From: Prosthecobacter fusiformis
GTDB lineage: Bacteria > Verrucomicrobiota > Verrucomicrobiia > Verrucomicrobiales > Verrucomicrobiaceae
Length of the DNA: 64,000 nucleotides
Assembly (NCBI RefSeq): GCF_004364345.1
Contig: NZ_SOCA01000004.1
Location: 1 to 64,000 of the forward strand
Direction of reading: 5' to 3'
Position numbers and translations under genes: made by a program. How positions within the stretch are numbered: the stretch's first letter is position 1; the number at the start of each line of letters is the position of its first letter. Below, one piece after another: positions 34,236 through 43,081 of the stretch. The notes under the pieces were generated by a model. The model had not been told where the DNA came from. It worked only from the letters and a program-made list of their open reading frames with translations, and did not search any database.

Positions 34236-35391
34236 ATGCTCAAGTCTCTCCTGCTCTCGTCCTTCCTTGCCTTTTCCGCTCACGCCGCCACTCCTTTTCT
34301 GGAGAAAACGGATGTGTTTGAAGGTGGCAAAGGCGCTTCTCTATACCGCATCCCTGGCGTCGTCGTCACTGGCAAAGGCACTGTCCTGGCCTACTGCGAA
34401 GCCCGTCTCAATGACAGCAAGGACTGGGGTGAGATCCAGGTGCACCTGCGTCGCAGCACCGATGGCGGCAAGACTTGGGCGGCTCCCCCAGCACATCGCC
34501 CATCATGGTGAGCGTGCTGAAGGCAACCCCCGTAAAAAGGAAGGCGGAGAGAAGGAACAGACCGTCAACAACCCCGTCGCCATCGTGGATGCGAATGGCA
34601 CCATCCACTTCCTCTATTGCCTGAATTATGCCCGCTGCTTCTACATGAGCAGCACCGATGACGGACTCACTTTCAGTGAACCTCGCGAGATCACCGCTGC
34701 CTTTGAAGGCTTCAAGCCCCGCTGTCCCTGGAATGTGCTGGCCACCGGTCCTGGTCATGGCATCCAGATCAAAAGCGGTCGTCTCGTCGTTCCTGTCTGG
34801 CTGGCTTATGGTTCTAAACCGGGTGATCATGCGCCCTCCATGGCTGGCACTCTTTATAGTGATGACCATGGTGCGACCTGGAAGGCCGGAGACATCGCTG
34901 TGCCCAATGAGGGTGAGTTTGCCAACCCGAACGAGACCACCCTTGCCATCCTCTCAGATGGTTCGGTGATACTCAATACACGCAGTGTATCAAAGGCCAG
35001 CCGCCGTCTCGTCACCGTCAGTGCTGACGGTGCCACTGGCTGGAGCCAGCCTCGTTTTGATGACTCCCTTTGGGAACCTATCTGCATGGGCAGCCTGACC
35101 GCATTACCGCAGAAACCCGGCACCCTCATCTTCGCCAATCCGCACATGCTGAAACTGGATGCCGAGGGCAAGCCTGTTCCCGGCGGTCGTGGTCTTCGTG
35201 AGAACCTCACCATCAAACTCAGCCGTGACGACGGTCAGACCTGGATCGCTAGCAAGACCCTGGAGGCAGGGAAGAGCGCCTATTCAGATCTGACCGTTCT
35301 TTCCGATGGCACCATCCTCTGCTTCTATGAACGCGACAGCCGCCTGACCGCTGCCCGTTTCAACGAGGCCTGGGTGGAGAGCAAAGAGTAG
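34236..35391 (+). pseudogene. Sialidase gene broken by a single-base frameshift
   Basis: An exo-alpha-sialidase closest to domain 1 of the fusion protein. The first 84 codons read from the ATG at 34236: signal peptide, SLYRIPGVVVTGKG (FRIP-type arginine R38 intact), CEARLNDSKDWGEIQVHLRR, STDGGKTW, then the frame runs to a TGA at 34509-34511. The rest (QHIAHHGERAEGN..., Asp boxes SSTDDGLTF, SDDHGATW, SRDDGQTW) is in another frame to 35391. Dropping one C from CCCCC (34485-34489) restores a continuous enzyme of about 384 residues. It may be a real inactivation or a sequencing error. Confidence 0.88.
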
Positions 35392-35393
35392 CT

Positions 35394-36848
35394 TTACTCT
35401 TTGGGCAGCGCGGCCTTCCAGCCTTTCTTGATCTGATTGGACAGCACTTGAATCACCTTCGCATGCTCAGGCAGGGCCGCCAGGTTCACGGTCTCCTGCG
35501 GGTCCGCTTTATGGTCGTATAGCTCGGTGCCTGCTTCCATGCCCTTCGGGTTCTTCCACTCGGTATATCGCCAGCGGTCCGTGCGGATGCTGCGGCCTTT
35601 ATACCCTTCCGGTCCCCGGCGCAGGTATTCGCTGAAGGCCGCCTTCTTCCATGGGCGTTTAGGGGTATTCAACAACGGGGCAAAGCTCTTGCCTTCCAGC
35701 TTCTCACTTATAGGCAGGCCTGCCAGATCGGCCAGGGTAGGGTATAGATCCACCAGCTCCACCAGTGCCCGGCTCCGTTCTCCGGCAGCCTTCATCCCGG
35801 GGGCGCTGACCATCAGTGGCACCCGTGTGCCTAACTCGAAGTTAGTCATCTTGGTGAACAGCCCCTGCTCACCCAGGTGGTATCCGTGGTCACCCCACAG
35901 GACGATGATGGTATTCTCCCTCAGCCCCAGCCGGTCCAGCTCCGCAATCACACGTCCAAGCTGCGCATCCATGAAGCTGACGCAGGCACGGTAGGAGCGG
36001 ATCAGTTTCAAGGCCGTGGGCTGGTCAAGGTCGCCTTTGGCTGGGATGCCTCCATAGCTGCGCAGTTCATAGAGGTCATGCAGGGCAGGGGCGGGTACAT
36101 CCTTGCCGGGCGTGGAGTTATCAGGCATCCGGATACTGTCCTCCGGGTACAGGTCCCAGTACTTCTGCGGGCAGGTGAAAGGCAGGTGCGGCTTTACAAA
36201 ACCGACCCCCAGGAAGAAGGGCTTCCCTTCGGACTTCAATCGCTGGAGTGTCTCAATGGCCTTGAGGGCAGTCTGGCCGTCGGGATAGACATCATCCGGC
36301 TCAGGAGAGGCTTCATAAGGCATGGGCCGGATCAGCCGGGGCTGCTTGTCTTTGGGCAGCTTCTTCATGCGTTTGATGAAGTCCTCAGACTCTTTGCTGA
36401 ACCAGTGGCGGTAGGGCTCGCCATGATACCAGGAAGGCTCGCTCCAGCTCTGCGGATCATCTCCTGGCTCCACGGAGCTATGATGGAAGATCTTGCCCAG
36501 GGAGATGGAAGTATATCCGTTGTTCTTGAAATGCTGCGGCAGGGTCACCACATCGGGAAGGGTGGGACGAAGGAACTTGTTGTTAGCCAGGATCGTCGTC
36601 GTTTCCGGGCGGAATCCGCTGAGCACGCTGTTGCGTGAAGGGTTGCAAACCGCTACCTGGCAGTAGGCACGCTCAAAGAGCACACCGCTCCCCGCCAGCC
36701 GATCAAGGTTGGGCGTTTGCATGTGGCTGGCTCCATAACAGCCCATCTCAGGACGCAGGTCATCCACAGCAATGAACAGAACATTGGGTGCCGCCTGTAC
36801 GAGGGCAGTGGAAGCAGCAAAGAGAAGGGCAAGGATCCAGACTTTCAT
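35394..36848 (-). CDS. Secreted sulfatase, iduronate-2-sulfatase-like
   Basis: 484 residues from the ATG at 36848; the 59 upstream in-frame residues are not family-like. Signal peptide about 1-19, then PNVLFIAVDDLRPEMGCYG (metal ligands D29, D30) and CNPSRNSVLSG, where C68 is the formylglycine site of type I sulfatases (CxPSR). Later motifs are VGFVKPHLPFTCPQKYWDLY, VLWGDHGYHLGEQG and RSIRTDRWRYTEW. The HLPF and WGDHGYHLGEQG motifs suit iduronate-2-sulfatase-type enzymes on sulfated uronic or hexosamine sugars. It is convergent with the broken sialidase with only 2 bp between stops. Maturation needs a formylglycine-generating enzyme not in the window. Confidence 0.92.
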   Translation of the reverse strand: MKVWILALLFAASTALVQAAPNVLFIAVDDLRPEMGCYGASHMQTPNLDRLAGSGVLFERAYCQVAVCNPSRNSVLSGFRPETTTILANNKFLRPTLPDVVTLPQHFKNNGYTSISLGKIFHHSSVEPGDDPQSWSEPSWYHGEPYRHWFSKESEDFIKRMKKLPKDKQPRLIRPMPYEASPEPDDVYPDGQTALKAIETLQRLKSEGKPFFLGVGFVKPHLPFTCPQKYWDLYPEDSIRMPDNSTPGKDVPAPALHDLYELRSYGGIPAKGDLDQPTALKLIRSYRACVSFMDAQLGRVIAELDRLGLRENTIIVLWGDHGYHLGEQGLFTKMTNFELGTRVPLMVSAPGMKAAGERSRALVELVDLYPTLADLAGLPISEKLEGKSFAPLLNTPKRPWKKAAFSEYLRRGPEGYKGRSIRTDRWRYTEWKNPKGMEAGTELYDHKADPQETVNLAALPEHAKVIQVLSNQIKKGWKAALPKE

Positions 36849-37000
36849 GAAACCTGTAAACGCCGGACAAGACGCAATCTCGCCTGAATTGATTGTGTTT
36901 TTTAAACTCATAGCTCTGATCAATGGAATATGCGGGCGGAATAATTGCGGGATGCGGGTGGGGGTTGACGGGAGGGCGGGGCGGGCTGTATCCTTGATGG

Positions 37001-38032
37001 ATGAAGGATCAGCCATTGAGGACATCGGTGATTGGTAGCTACCCGTTTCCGGGGTGGCTGGAGTTTTCTGCTCAGCATTTGGACCAGTTTGGCAGTGCGG
37101 ATGTGGCGGAGCTCCAGGATGATGCGGCGATGGTGGCGATCCAGGACCAGATTTCGGCAGGGCTGGATGTGATCACTGATGGAGAACAGACGCGGTTTGA
37201 TTTTAACCTGTCGTTTTATGGGTTTATCGAAGGCATTGCGCTGGAGCCAGCGAGCCCGCGGCGCTTTGGTCCGCCAGCTCATGACCAGCGGGGGAAGCAT
37301 GAGATCATTGGGGAGCTGAAGGCTCCTCGAGGGCTGGGGGCAGTGGAGGAGTTTCAAAGATTGAAAAGACTGGCAGGCGGTTCCGGTAAACGGCTGAAGG
37401 TGAGTGTGCCGGGACCCTATACGCTGAGCGGCAGGCTTGCGCCTAACCAACAGTATGCTGACAGGTATGCTGTCACGGAGGCGCTATTGCCGCTCGTTCG
37501 GCAGGAGATCGCTGACTTAGTGGCGGCGGGTGCGGAGGAGATCTGCGTGGATGAGCCGAGCATGAGTTGCTACGGCTTCCGCGAGGATACCGGGCGATTT
37601 GTGGACATCTTTAACCGGACGGTAGAAAGCGGTTATGGGCAGGCGCGGATCTGCACGCATCTATGCTTTGGAAACTTCAAAGGGCATCCGGTGGGGTATC
37701 GCAAATATGCACCTCTTTTCCCGGCTTTCTTTGATCTTCACTGCGATGAGGTGCACGTGGAGATGGCTAATCGTGAGTATGCGGAGCTGGAGATCATCGG
37801 CGAGATCGCCCAACGGACGGATGTGGCGGTGGGGATCATTGACGTGAAGAGCTACTACATCGAGACGCCCGAGAATGTGGCGGATGCGGTGCGGGCTTGT
37901 TTAAAGCTGGCTCCGGCTGAGAGGCTGGTCTTCGCCCCGGATTGCGGGCTGAGCCAGACGGCACGCTGGGCGGCGAAGCAGAAGCTGGCGAACATGGTGG
38001 CCGGGGTGGTCCTGGTGAAAGCGGAGATGTGA
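37001..38032 (+). CDS. Core methionine-synthase-like (MetE C-terminal family) protein
   Basis: 343 residues, only the catalytic barrel of cobalamin-independent methionine synthase. TSVIGSYPFPGWLEFSA, GLDVITDGEQTRFDF, KVSVPGPYTLSG, EEICVDEPSMSCYG, zinc-site ICTHLCFGNF, EMANREYAEL, GIIDVKSYYIETPENV and FAPDCGLSQTARWAAKQKL are the family motifs, with the His-x-Cys and distal Cys zinc ligands visible. Family members lacking the N-terminal half transfer methyl groups from varied donors to homocysteine or act elsewhere; the donor here is unknown. It begins on the opposite strand from the sulfatase and converges with the ABC permease gene. Confidence 0.88.
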   Translation: MKDQPLRTSVIGSYPFPGWLEFSAQHLDQFGSADVAELQDDAAMVAIQDQISAGLDVITDGEQTRFDFNLSFYGFIEGIALEPASPRRFGPPAHDQRGKHEIIGELKAPRGLGAVEEFQRLKRLAGGSGKRLKVSVPGPYTLSGRLAPNQQYADRYAVTEALLPLVRQEIADLVAAGAEEICVDEPSMSCYGFREDTGRFVDIFNRTVESGYGQARICTHLCFGNFKGHPVGYRKYAPLFPAFFDLHCDEVHVEMANREYAELEIIGEIAQRTDVAVGIIDVKSYYIETPENVADAVRACLKLAPAERLVFAPDCGLSQTARWAAKQKLANMVAGVVLVKAEM

Positions 38033-38055
38033 GAGCGCCGCCGCACATTGTCATG

Positions 38056-39363
38056 TCACTTCCGGCGCAGTTTATCGGCTAGGACGGCACCGAGGATGAC
38101 GGTGCCGAGGACGACTTTTTGGGTGTAGCTTTCGACGTTGGTGAGATTCATGCCGTTTTGGATGACGGCGATGATGAATGCGCCGGTGAGGGTGCCGAGC
38201 ATGGTGCCTTTTCCCCCGCTGAGGCTGGTGCCACCGACGACGACAGCGGCGATGACATAAAGCTCATACATGCCGCCATAGGTGGGAGAGCCACTTTTAA
38301 GCTGGGAGGCCATGACGACTCCGCCAAGGCCGGCGAGCAGTCCGCTGACGACATAGGCAAACATGAGCACGCAATCCACGGGCACGCCGGAGATGTGAGC
38401 AGCCTCGCGGTTGCCGCCAACAGCATACAGGTGGCGGCCGATGCGCATCTGGGTCATGACGATGTGAGCGACCCCATAAAGCAGAATCATGAGCAGGACG
38501 GCATTGGGGATACCCAGGACATCGGCCCCTCGGCCGAGCCACACGAAGCTGTCGGGGATTTGGTAAATGGACTGGCCTGCGGAAACGGTATAAGCGAAGC
38601 CACTGGTGACGAGCATCATGGCCAGGGTGACAATGAAAGGAGGGATGCTGAAGCGGGTGATCATGAGACCGGAGAAAGCTCCAGCAAATCCACAAGCAAG
38701 GATAGCGACCATGCATGCGAGGAGCATGCCGCCCGTGCTGGCGGTGAGGGCACCGGCATAATCACGGATGAACATCGAGACGAGAACGGCTGCGAGAGCC
38801 AGGAGACTGCCGACGGAGAGATCTATGCCAGCGGTGATGATGACCATGGTCATGCCAATGGCAATGATGGCGATGACGGAGATCTGGTTGGCGATGTTTA
38901 ACAGGTTGTCGCCTTTAAGGAAATTGGGCCAGCGATAGCTGTCCGGTTTGATAATGACGGGTGTGCCGAGCGCGGGAAAGTCTTTGGATAACTCGGTGAT
39001 GACTAGCCAGCGGGCGCTTTCTTCCGCTGTGATGATGGCATCCAGGCGGGTGCCTGCGGACTGCATTTTTTCCAAGGCGGCACGGGCGTCCGAAGGTGAG
39101 CCTTTGATCACGGCTGCGACGGTGACTCCGGCAGCCTGCACTCTGGCTGCGACTGTATCTGCATAGGCTGATTCATCTGATGATGGCCTAACAGCAAGCA
39201 TGACCGTATTTCCTGATTTAACCCTGGAGACCACCTGGTCCACGGCGGCATCACCCGTGACGGACTGCTGAGTAAGGGTGACGAAACTGAAGAAGGCGCA
39301 GAGGGCCGCGAGCACGAAGATCATGCCGTGGTCAGACAAAAGGCGCAGCAGGTAGGCTTTCAT
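38056..39363 (-). CDS. Sugar ABC transporter permease, RbsC-like, with inserted soluble domain
   Basis: 435 residues; usual RbsC proteins have about 320. Residues 12-31 form the first membrane helix. Then a soluble insert (about 34-145: NTVMLAVRPSSDESAYADTV, VTVAAVIKGSPSDARAALEKM, RLDAIITAEESARWL, ALGTPVIIKP) resembles half of a Rossmann-like periplasmic binding domain. The canonical permease follows, including GMTMVIITAGIDLSVGSLLA, SIPPFIVTLAMM, VGGNREAAHISGV (EAA-like) and VVVGGTSLSGGKGTMLGTL. It would carry a sugar across the inner membrane with the binding protein encoded 14 bp upstream. No ATPase gene is adjacent. Confidence 0.9.
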   Translation of the reverse strand: MKAYLLRLLSDHGMIFVLAALCAFFSFVTLTQQSVTGDAAVDQVVSRVKSGNTVMLAVRPSSDESAYADTVAARVQAAGVTVAAVIKGSPSDARAALEKMQSAGTRLDAIITAEESARWLVITELSKDFPALGTPVIIKPDSYRWPNFLKGDNLLNIANQISVIAIIAIGMTMVIITAGIDLSVGSLLALAAVLVSMFIRDYAGALTASTGGMLLACMVAILACGFAGAFSGLMITRFSIPPFIVTLAMMLVTSGFAYTVSAGQSIYQIPDSFVWLGRGADVLGIPNAVLLMILLYGVAHIVMTQMRIGRHLYAVGGNREAAHISGVPVDCVLMFAYVVSGLLAGLGGVVMASQLKSGSPTYGGMYELYVIAAVVVGGTSLSGGKGTMLGTLTGAFIIAVIQNGMNLTNVESYTQKVVLGTVILGAVLADKLRRK

Positions 39364-39377
39364 GAATGGGATGGCGG

Positions 39378-40334
39378 TTACTTCAATTCAGGGTCTTTAA
39401 GGGCGTCTTTCTGCCGGTAAAGCTGGGTAGGAATAAGGATCTGCGCGGGCTGGGGAAGTCCACGTGACCAGGTCATGATGGAGGTGACAAGTTGGATGCC
39501 CATTTTGTCAGGAAACTGGATGGGGTCGGCGTAGATTTTGCCATCCTTGATGGCTTGCTTGCCTTCGGGCTGGCCATCGAAGCCAATGATGACGATCTGC
39601 TTTTCACGACCGGCTTTTTCAAGGGCGGCACGGGCACCGAGGGCGGCTGGGTCATTGATAGCGAAGATGCCGCGCAGATCCGAATGAGCCTGCAAGGTAT
39701 CTTCCGCAGCTTTGTAACCGAGGTCTTTGGCTCCGCCGCTTTCGAGTTCGGCGACGATGTTGATGGCTGGCTTGCCACTGGCATTGTGGGCATCAATGAT
39801 TTCACGAAAACCCTTCACCCGAAGCTGGCAGGATTCCACCTGCTTGAGGTGAAGGACGGCCACTTTGCCACCCTGCTGGCCGAGGGCCTCAATCATGGCA
39901 TGACCGGCCTCTTTGCCGCCGCCATAGTTATCGGTAGCGATTTGGGTGACGATTTCTACGCCGGGTTCGTTGCAGGGGACATCGACGGTGAAAACGGGGA
40001 TGCCTGCGGCATTGGCCTCCTGAATAACGGGGACGATGGACTTGGAATCGCAGGGGCTGAGGACGATGGCGCTGACTTTTTTGACGATGAAATCTTTGAC
40101 CTGGTTGCTCTGCTTGGCCACGTCCTTATCACCACTGACGACGATGACCTCATAGCCATGCTTTTTACCCTCGGTAGCCAGGTTGTCGCCAATGACTTTA
40201 AAGAAAGGATTGTCCAGGGTTAGGAGGGAAGCTCCTATGGTACCCTTGCTGGATTCATTAGCCTCAGGTCCGCCACAGGTAGTGAGTGCGAGAAGAAATC
40301 CGATGCTCAAAATAGGTCGTAATAGAGTTCTCAT
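39378..40334 (-). CDS. Sugar ABC transporter substrate-binding lipoprotein, RbsB-like
   Basis: 318 residues. Lipoprotein signal with lipobox LALTTC (C20), then GASLLTLDNPFFKVIGDNLA, the ribose/galactose binding-protein opening. VIVVSGDKDVAKQSNQVKDF, VLSPCDSKSIVPVIQEANAA, TQIATDNYGGGKEAGHAMIE, GIFAINDPAALGARAALEKA and IIGFDGQPEGKQAI complete the two-lobed fold. Extra Cys residues (CDS, VPCNEP, ESCQL) are unusual. It captures a sugar in the periplasm for the RbsC-like permease encoded 14 bp downstream. Ligand not deducible. It is divergent from the SMP-30/sialidase fusion with a 104-bp shared upstream region. Confidence 0.93.
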   Translation of the reverse strand: MRTLLRPILSIGFLLALTTCGGPEANESSKGTIGASLLTLDNPFFKVIGDNLATEGKKHGYEVIVVSGDKDVAKQSNQVKDFIVKKVSAIVLSPCDSKSIVPVIQEANAAGIPVFTVDVPCNEPGVEIVTQIATDNYGGGKEAGHAMIEALGQQGGKVAVLHLKQVESCQLRVKGFREIIDAHNASGKPAINIVAELESGGAKDLGYKAAEDTLQAHSDLRGIFAINDPAALGARAALEKAGREKQIVIIGFDGQPEGKQAIKDGKIYADPIQFPDKMGIQLVTSIMTWSRGLPQPAQILIPTQLYRQKDALKDPELK

Positions 40335-40438
40335 GCAGTGAACAGCGGGGTTGGTCCGCCGATCTTGTGGGTTTCGTTACCAAATGACAATGATTGAGTG
40401 TGAGAGGGTTACGTTTTTTTAGACGTTCGTTAGTGTCC

Positions 40439-42388
40439 ATGCATTCCATTCTTCCAACTCTGCTTGTTCTCCTGGCCGGCACTGTTCTGTCAGCCGAGCC
40501 GAAATTGTATGTCGCCAACGCGCTGACAAATGAAGGTCTTTTTACTGACGGCATCGAGGGACCTGCTTGTGATGAGCAAGGGAATATCTTTTGTGTAAAG
40601 TTTGGTGGTGAGCATACGCTGGGGAAAACGACACCCGACGGATGTGCGGAACTGTTCTTGGACCTGCCCGCAGGCAGCAAGGCCAATGGCATTCGCTTCG
40701 GCCCGGATGGTCTGATGTATGTGGCGGACTATACGGGACACAACATCCTACGGATTAATCCAGAGACAAAGGAGACAGAGGTCTTTGCGCATGAAGCGGA
40801 GATGAGCCAGCCTAACGATCTGGCCATCACCATTGAAGGGCATTTATACGCGAGTGATCCCAACTGGGGTGAGGGAACGGGCCGGGTGTGGCGCATCGAC
40901 CGGCAGGGAAAGGTGACCTGCGTCGTGGAAGGCATGGGGACGACCAACGGCATCGATGTGAGTCCGGATGGCGAGACACTGTATGTGAATGAGAGTGACC
41001 AGAGAAAGGTCTGGGCCTTCACTATCGGCAGTGAGGGAGAGCTGATGGACAAGCGTCTGATCAAGGAGTTTCCTGCCCAGGGCATGGATGGCATGCGGGT
41101 GGATGTGAAAGGGAATCTATACATCACGCGGCATGGAAAAGGCACGGTGGTGAAGCTATCCCCCCAAGGAGAGGTGATGCAGGAAATCAAGCTGCCAGGA
41201 AGCAAGCCGTCCAATCTGTGCTTTGGGGGCAAGGACGGGCGCACGGTGTATGTGACGGAGATGGAGCATGGGCAGATCGTACAGTTTCGCGTGGACCAGC
41301 CAGGGCTGGAATGGAAGCGGATGCAGGAGCGTGTGGCACTGAATAAGGAGCGGAAACCGCTGAGGTTTTACCGGCAGGCGGCGGTTCAGGAAGTGTGTGC
41401 CTGGCCTAACCTGACGTTATCACGTGACGGGAGCATCCTGGCAGTGCTGCATAACCAGCCGGGCCATGGTACGATGGAAGGTGACATCGAATGCTGGGCG
41501 AGCACGAACGGTCTGCGCTGGGAGAAGCGCAGCACCATCACGCAGCATGCGCCGAATACGATCCGTATGAACCATGCGGCGGGGCTGGCTGGAAATGGGG
41601 ATCTAGTGGTACTTTGCTCTGGCTGGACCAATGAGAAGCAGGCGGAGCGGCCCAAGCAGGCTGAGTTCCGGGATGCGATATTGGGCAACTGGGTGCTGCG
41701 ATCCAAGGATGGCGGCCTGAGCTGGGATAAGCAGGAGTCCTTTCCCAAAGCTGAGGCTGGCTGGACGGAGTACATCCCTTTTGGGGATATCTGCCAAGGG
41801 GCGGACGGTGCTCTGCATGTGTCCTGCTATCAGGGGGAATACCTGGATGCGGCGATCTCCTCCAAGACGAAGGGATATCGCTCCTGGCACTTCCGCAGTG
41901 ATGACGATGGCTGGACATGGAAGGCAGTATCGCTGATCGGTCCGCGTCATAATGAGACGACGCTTTTTCATCTGGGCGGTAAGAGCTGGCTGGCGGCTGC
42001 GCGGGTGGATGCCATGGACATGTTTCGCAGTGATGATGATGGCCTGACCTGGACGAGCCTGCCGCGTGCGACGGAGCGCAATGAGATCAACGGTCATCTG
42101 ATGCGGATGAAGGATGGGCAGCTCATGCTGACGTATGGGGTGCGCATCCCTGGGCGCTATGGAGTGTGTGCGAAGTTTAGCGATGATGAAGGCCGGACGT
42201 GGAGTGGGGCGGTCCGCATCGCCCATAGCTATGTGTGGGACTGCGGGTACCCGAGCAGTGTGCAACTGGCGAACGGGCAGATCGTGACGGCTTACTACTC
42301 CAAGGATACGCCTGAGTATAGCGGCTACCAGATGGGGGTGGCGGTATGGGAGGCTACTACCCGGCTGACTGCGGAGAATAACAAATAG
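40439..42388 (+). CDS. Secreted SMP-30/gluconolactonase-sialidase fusion
   Basis: 649 residues from the ATG at 40439, at the signal peptide (MHSILPTLLVLLAGTVLSA). The first half is an SMP-30/gluconolactonase propeller: GPACDEQGNIFCVKFGG, KANGIRFGPDGLMYVADYTG, SQPNDLAITIEGHLYASDP, TTNGIDVSPDGETLYVNESD, DGMRVDVKGNLYIT. The second half (about 315-640) is a sialidase-like propeller with SKDGGLSW, SDDDGWTW, SDDDGLTW and SDDEGRTW Asp boxes. It may couple sugar-acid lactone hydrolysis with glycan cleavage, but catalytic residues of the second half are not certain. It is divergent from the ABC genes and converges with the TRIC channel gene. Confidence 0.85.
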   Translation: MHSILPTLLVLLAGTVLSAEPKLYVANALTNEGLFTDGIEGPACDEQGNIFCVKFGGEHTLGKTTPDGCAELFLDLPAGSKANGIRFGPDGLMYVADYTGHNILRINPETKETEVFAHEAEMSQPNDLAITIEGHLYASDPNWGEGTGRVWRIDRQGKVTCVVEGMGTTNGIDVSPDGETLYVNESDQRKVWAFTIGSEGELMDKRLIKEFPAQGMDGMRVDVKGNLYITRHGKGTVVKLSPQGEVMQEIKLPGSKPSNLCFGGKDGRTVYVTEMEHGQIVQFRVDQPGLEWKRMQERVALNKERKPLRFYRQAAVQEVCAWPNLTLSRDGSILAVLHNQPGHGTMEGDIECWASTNGLRWEKRSTITQHAPNTIRMNHAAGLAGNGDLVVLCSGWTNEKQAERPKQAEFRDAILGNWVLRSKDGGLSWDKQESFPKAEAGWTEYIPFGDICQGADGALHVSCYQGEYLDAAISSKTKGYRSWHFRSDDDGWTWKAVSLIGPRHNETTLFHLGGKSWLAAARVDAMDMFRSDDDGLTWTSLPRATERNEINGHLMRMKDGQLMLTYGVRIPGRYGVCAKFSDDEGRTWSGAVRIAHSYVWDCGYPSSVQLANGQIVTAYYSKDTPEYSGYQMGVAVWEATTRLTAENNK

Positions 42389-42396
42389 TGCCGGTT

Positions 42397-43014
42397 TCAG
42401 CCCCGATGGCGGGTGGTGAAAGTAGGCAGACGTACCTTCCAGTACATGGCGGCAAGGCGCAGGATCAAGATGACTCCCATGCCGATGTAGCGGTGGCTTT
42501 CGGATGGAGGAAACCACTGGCGCAGGAGGACAAAGGTGGTGGCTCCCATACCGGCGGCGGTGGCATACAGCTCTACCTCCGCACGGAGCACCCAGGGAAT
42601 CTCGCTGCGCAAGACATCCCGCAGGATGCCGCCTGCGACGCCGGTGACGATGCCCATGAGCACGGCGACGAGGCCAGGAGAACCCAGCAGGAGGGCCTTT
42701 TCCGTTCCTATGATCGCAAACAGGGCGAGGCCAAAAGCATCCGCGATGGCGAGGGCACGATTTGGGATATCCCCAAAACGTGCGACCACAAAAGTGACCA
42801 CTGCGGCCACCAGGGCGGTGGAGACAAAATCCGGTGTCTGGATCCAGAAGACGGGGCGCACGCCCAGGCAGAGATCCCGGATGGTGCCGCCGCCGACGGC
42901 AGTGACCAGCGCGAGGACGAGTGCCCCAAACAAGTCCATGCGCTTCCCCTCGGCGGCGAGGACACCGGAAATGGCACAGACGGCGCAGGCGGAATATTCA
43001 ATCCAAGGCGGCAT
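42397..43014 (-). CDS. TRIC-family (UPF0126/YadS-like) membrane channel protein
   Basis: 205 residues with six to seven membrane segments in two homologous halves, each marked by a GGG-type motif: LVTAVGGGTIRDLCLG and IVTGVAGGILRDVLRSEIPWVL. This is the bacterial TRIC trimeric cation channel family; bacterial members conduct K+ or Na+ or are suspected to carry small metabolites such as glycine. The adjacent MauG-type peroxidase gene lies on the same strand upstream but 67 bp away, with no functional link. It ends convergent with the SMP-30/sialidase fusion, 8 bp apart. Confidence 0.92.
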   Translation of the reverse strand: MPPWIEYSACAVCAISGVLAAEGKRMDLFGALVLALVTAVGGGTIRDLCLGVRPVFWIQTPDFVSTALVAAVVTFVVARFGDIPNRALAIADAFGLALFAIIGTEKALLLGSPGLVAVLMGIVTGVAGGILRDVLRSEIPWVLRAEVELYATAAGMGATTFVLLRQWFPPSESHRYIGMGVILILRLAAMYWKVRLPTFTTRHRG

Positions 43015-43081
43015 GCCCGCACTCTGAACGAGAATTTAGATTATTCGAAGGTAAGTCGCGCTTTGTTTTAAATAGCTCCCT

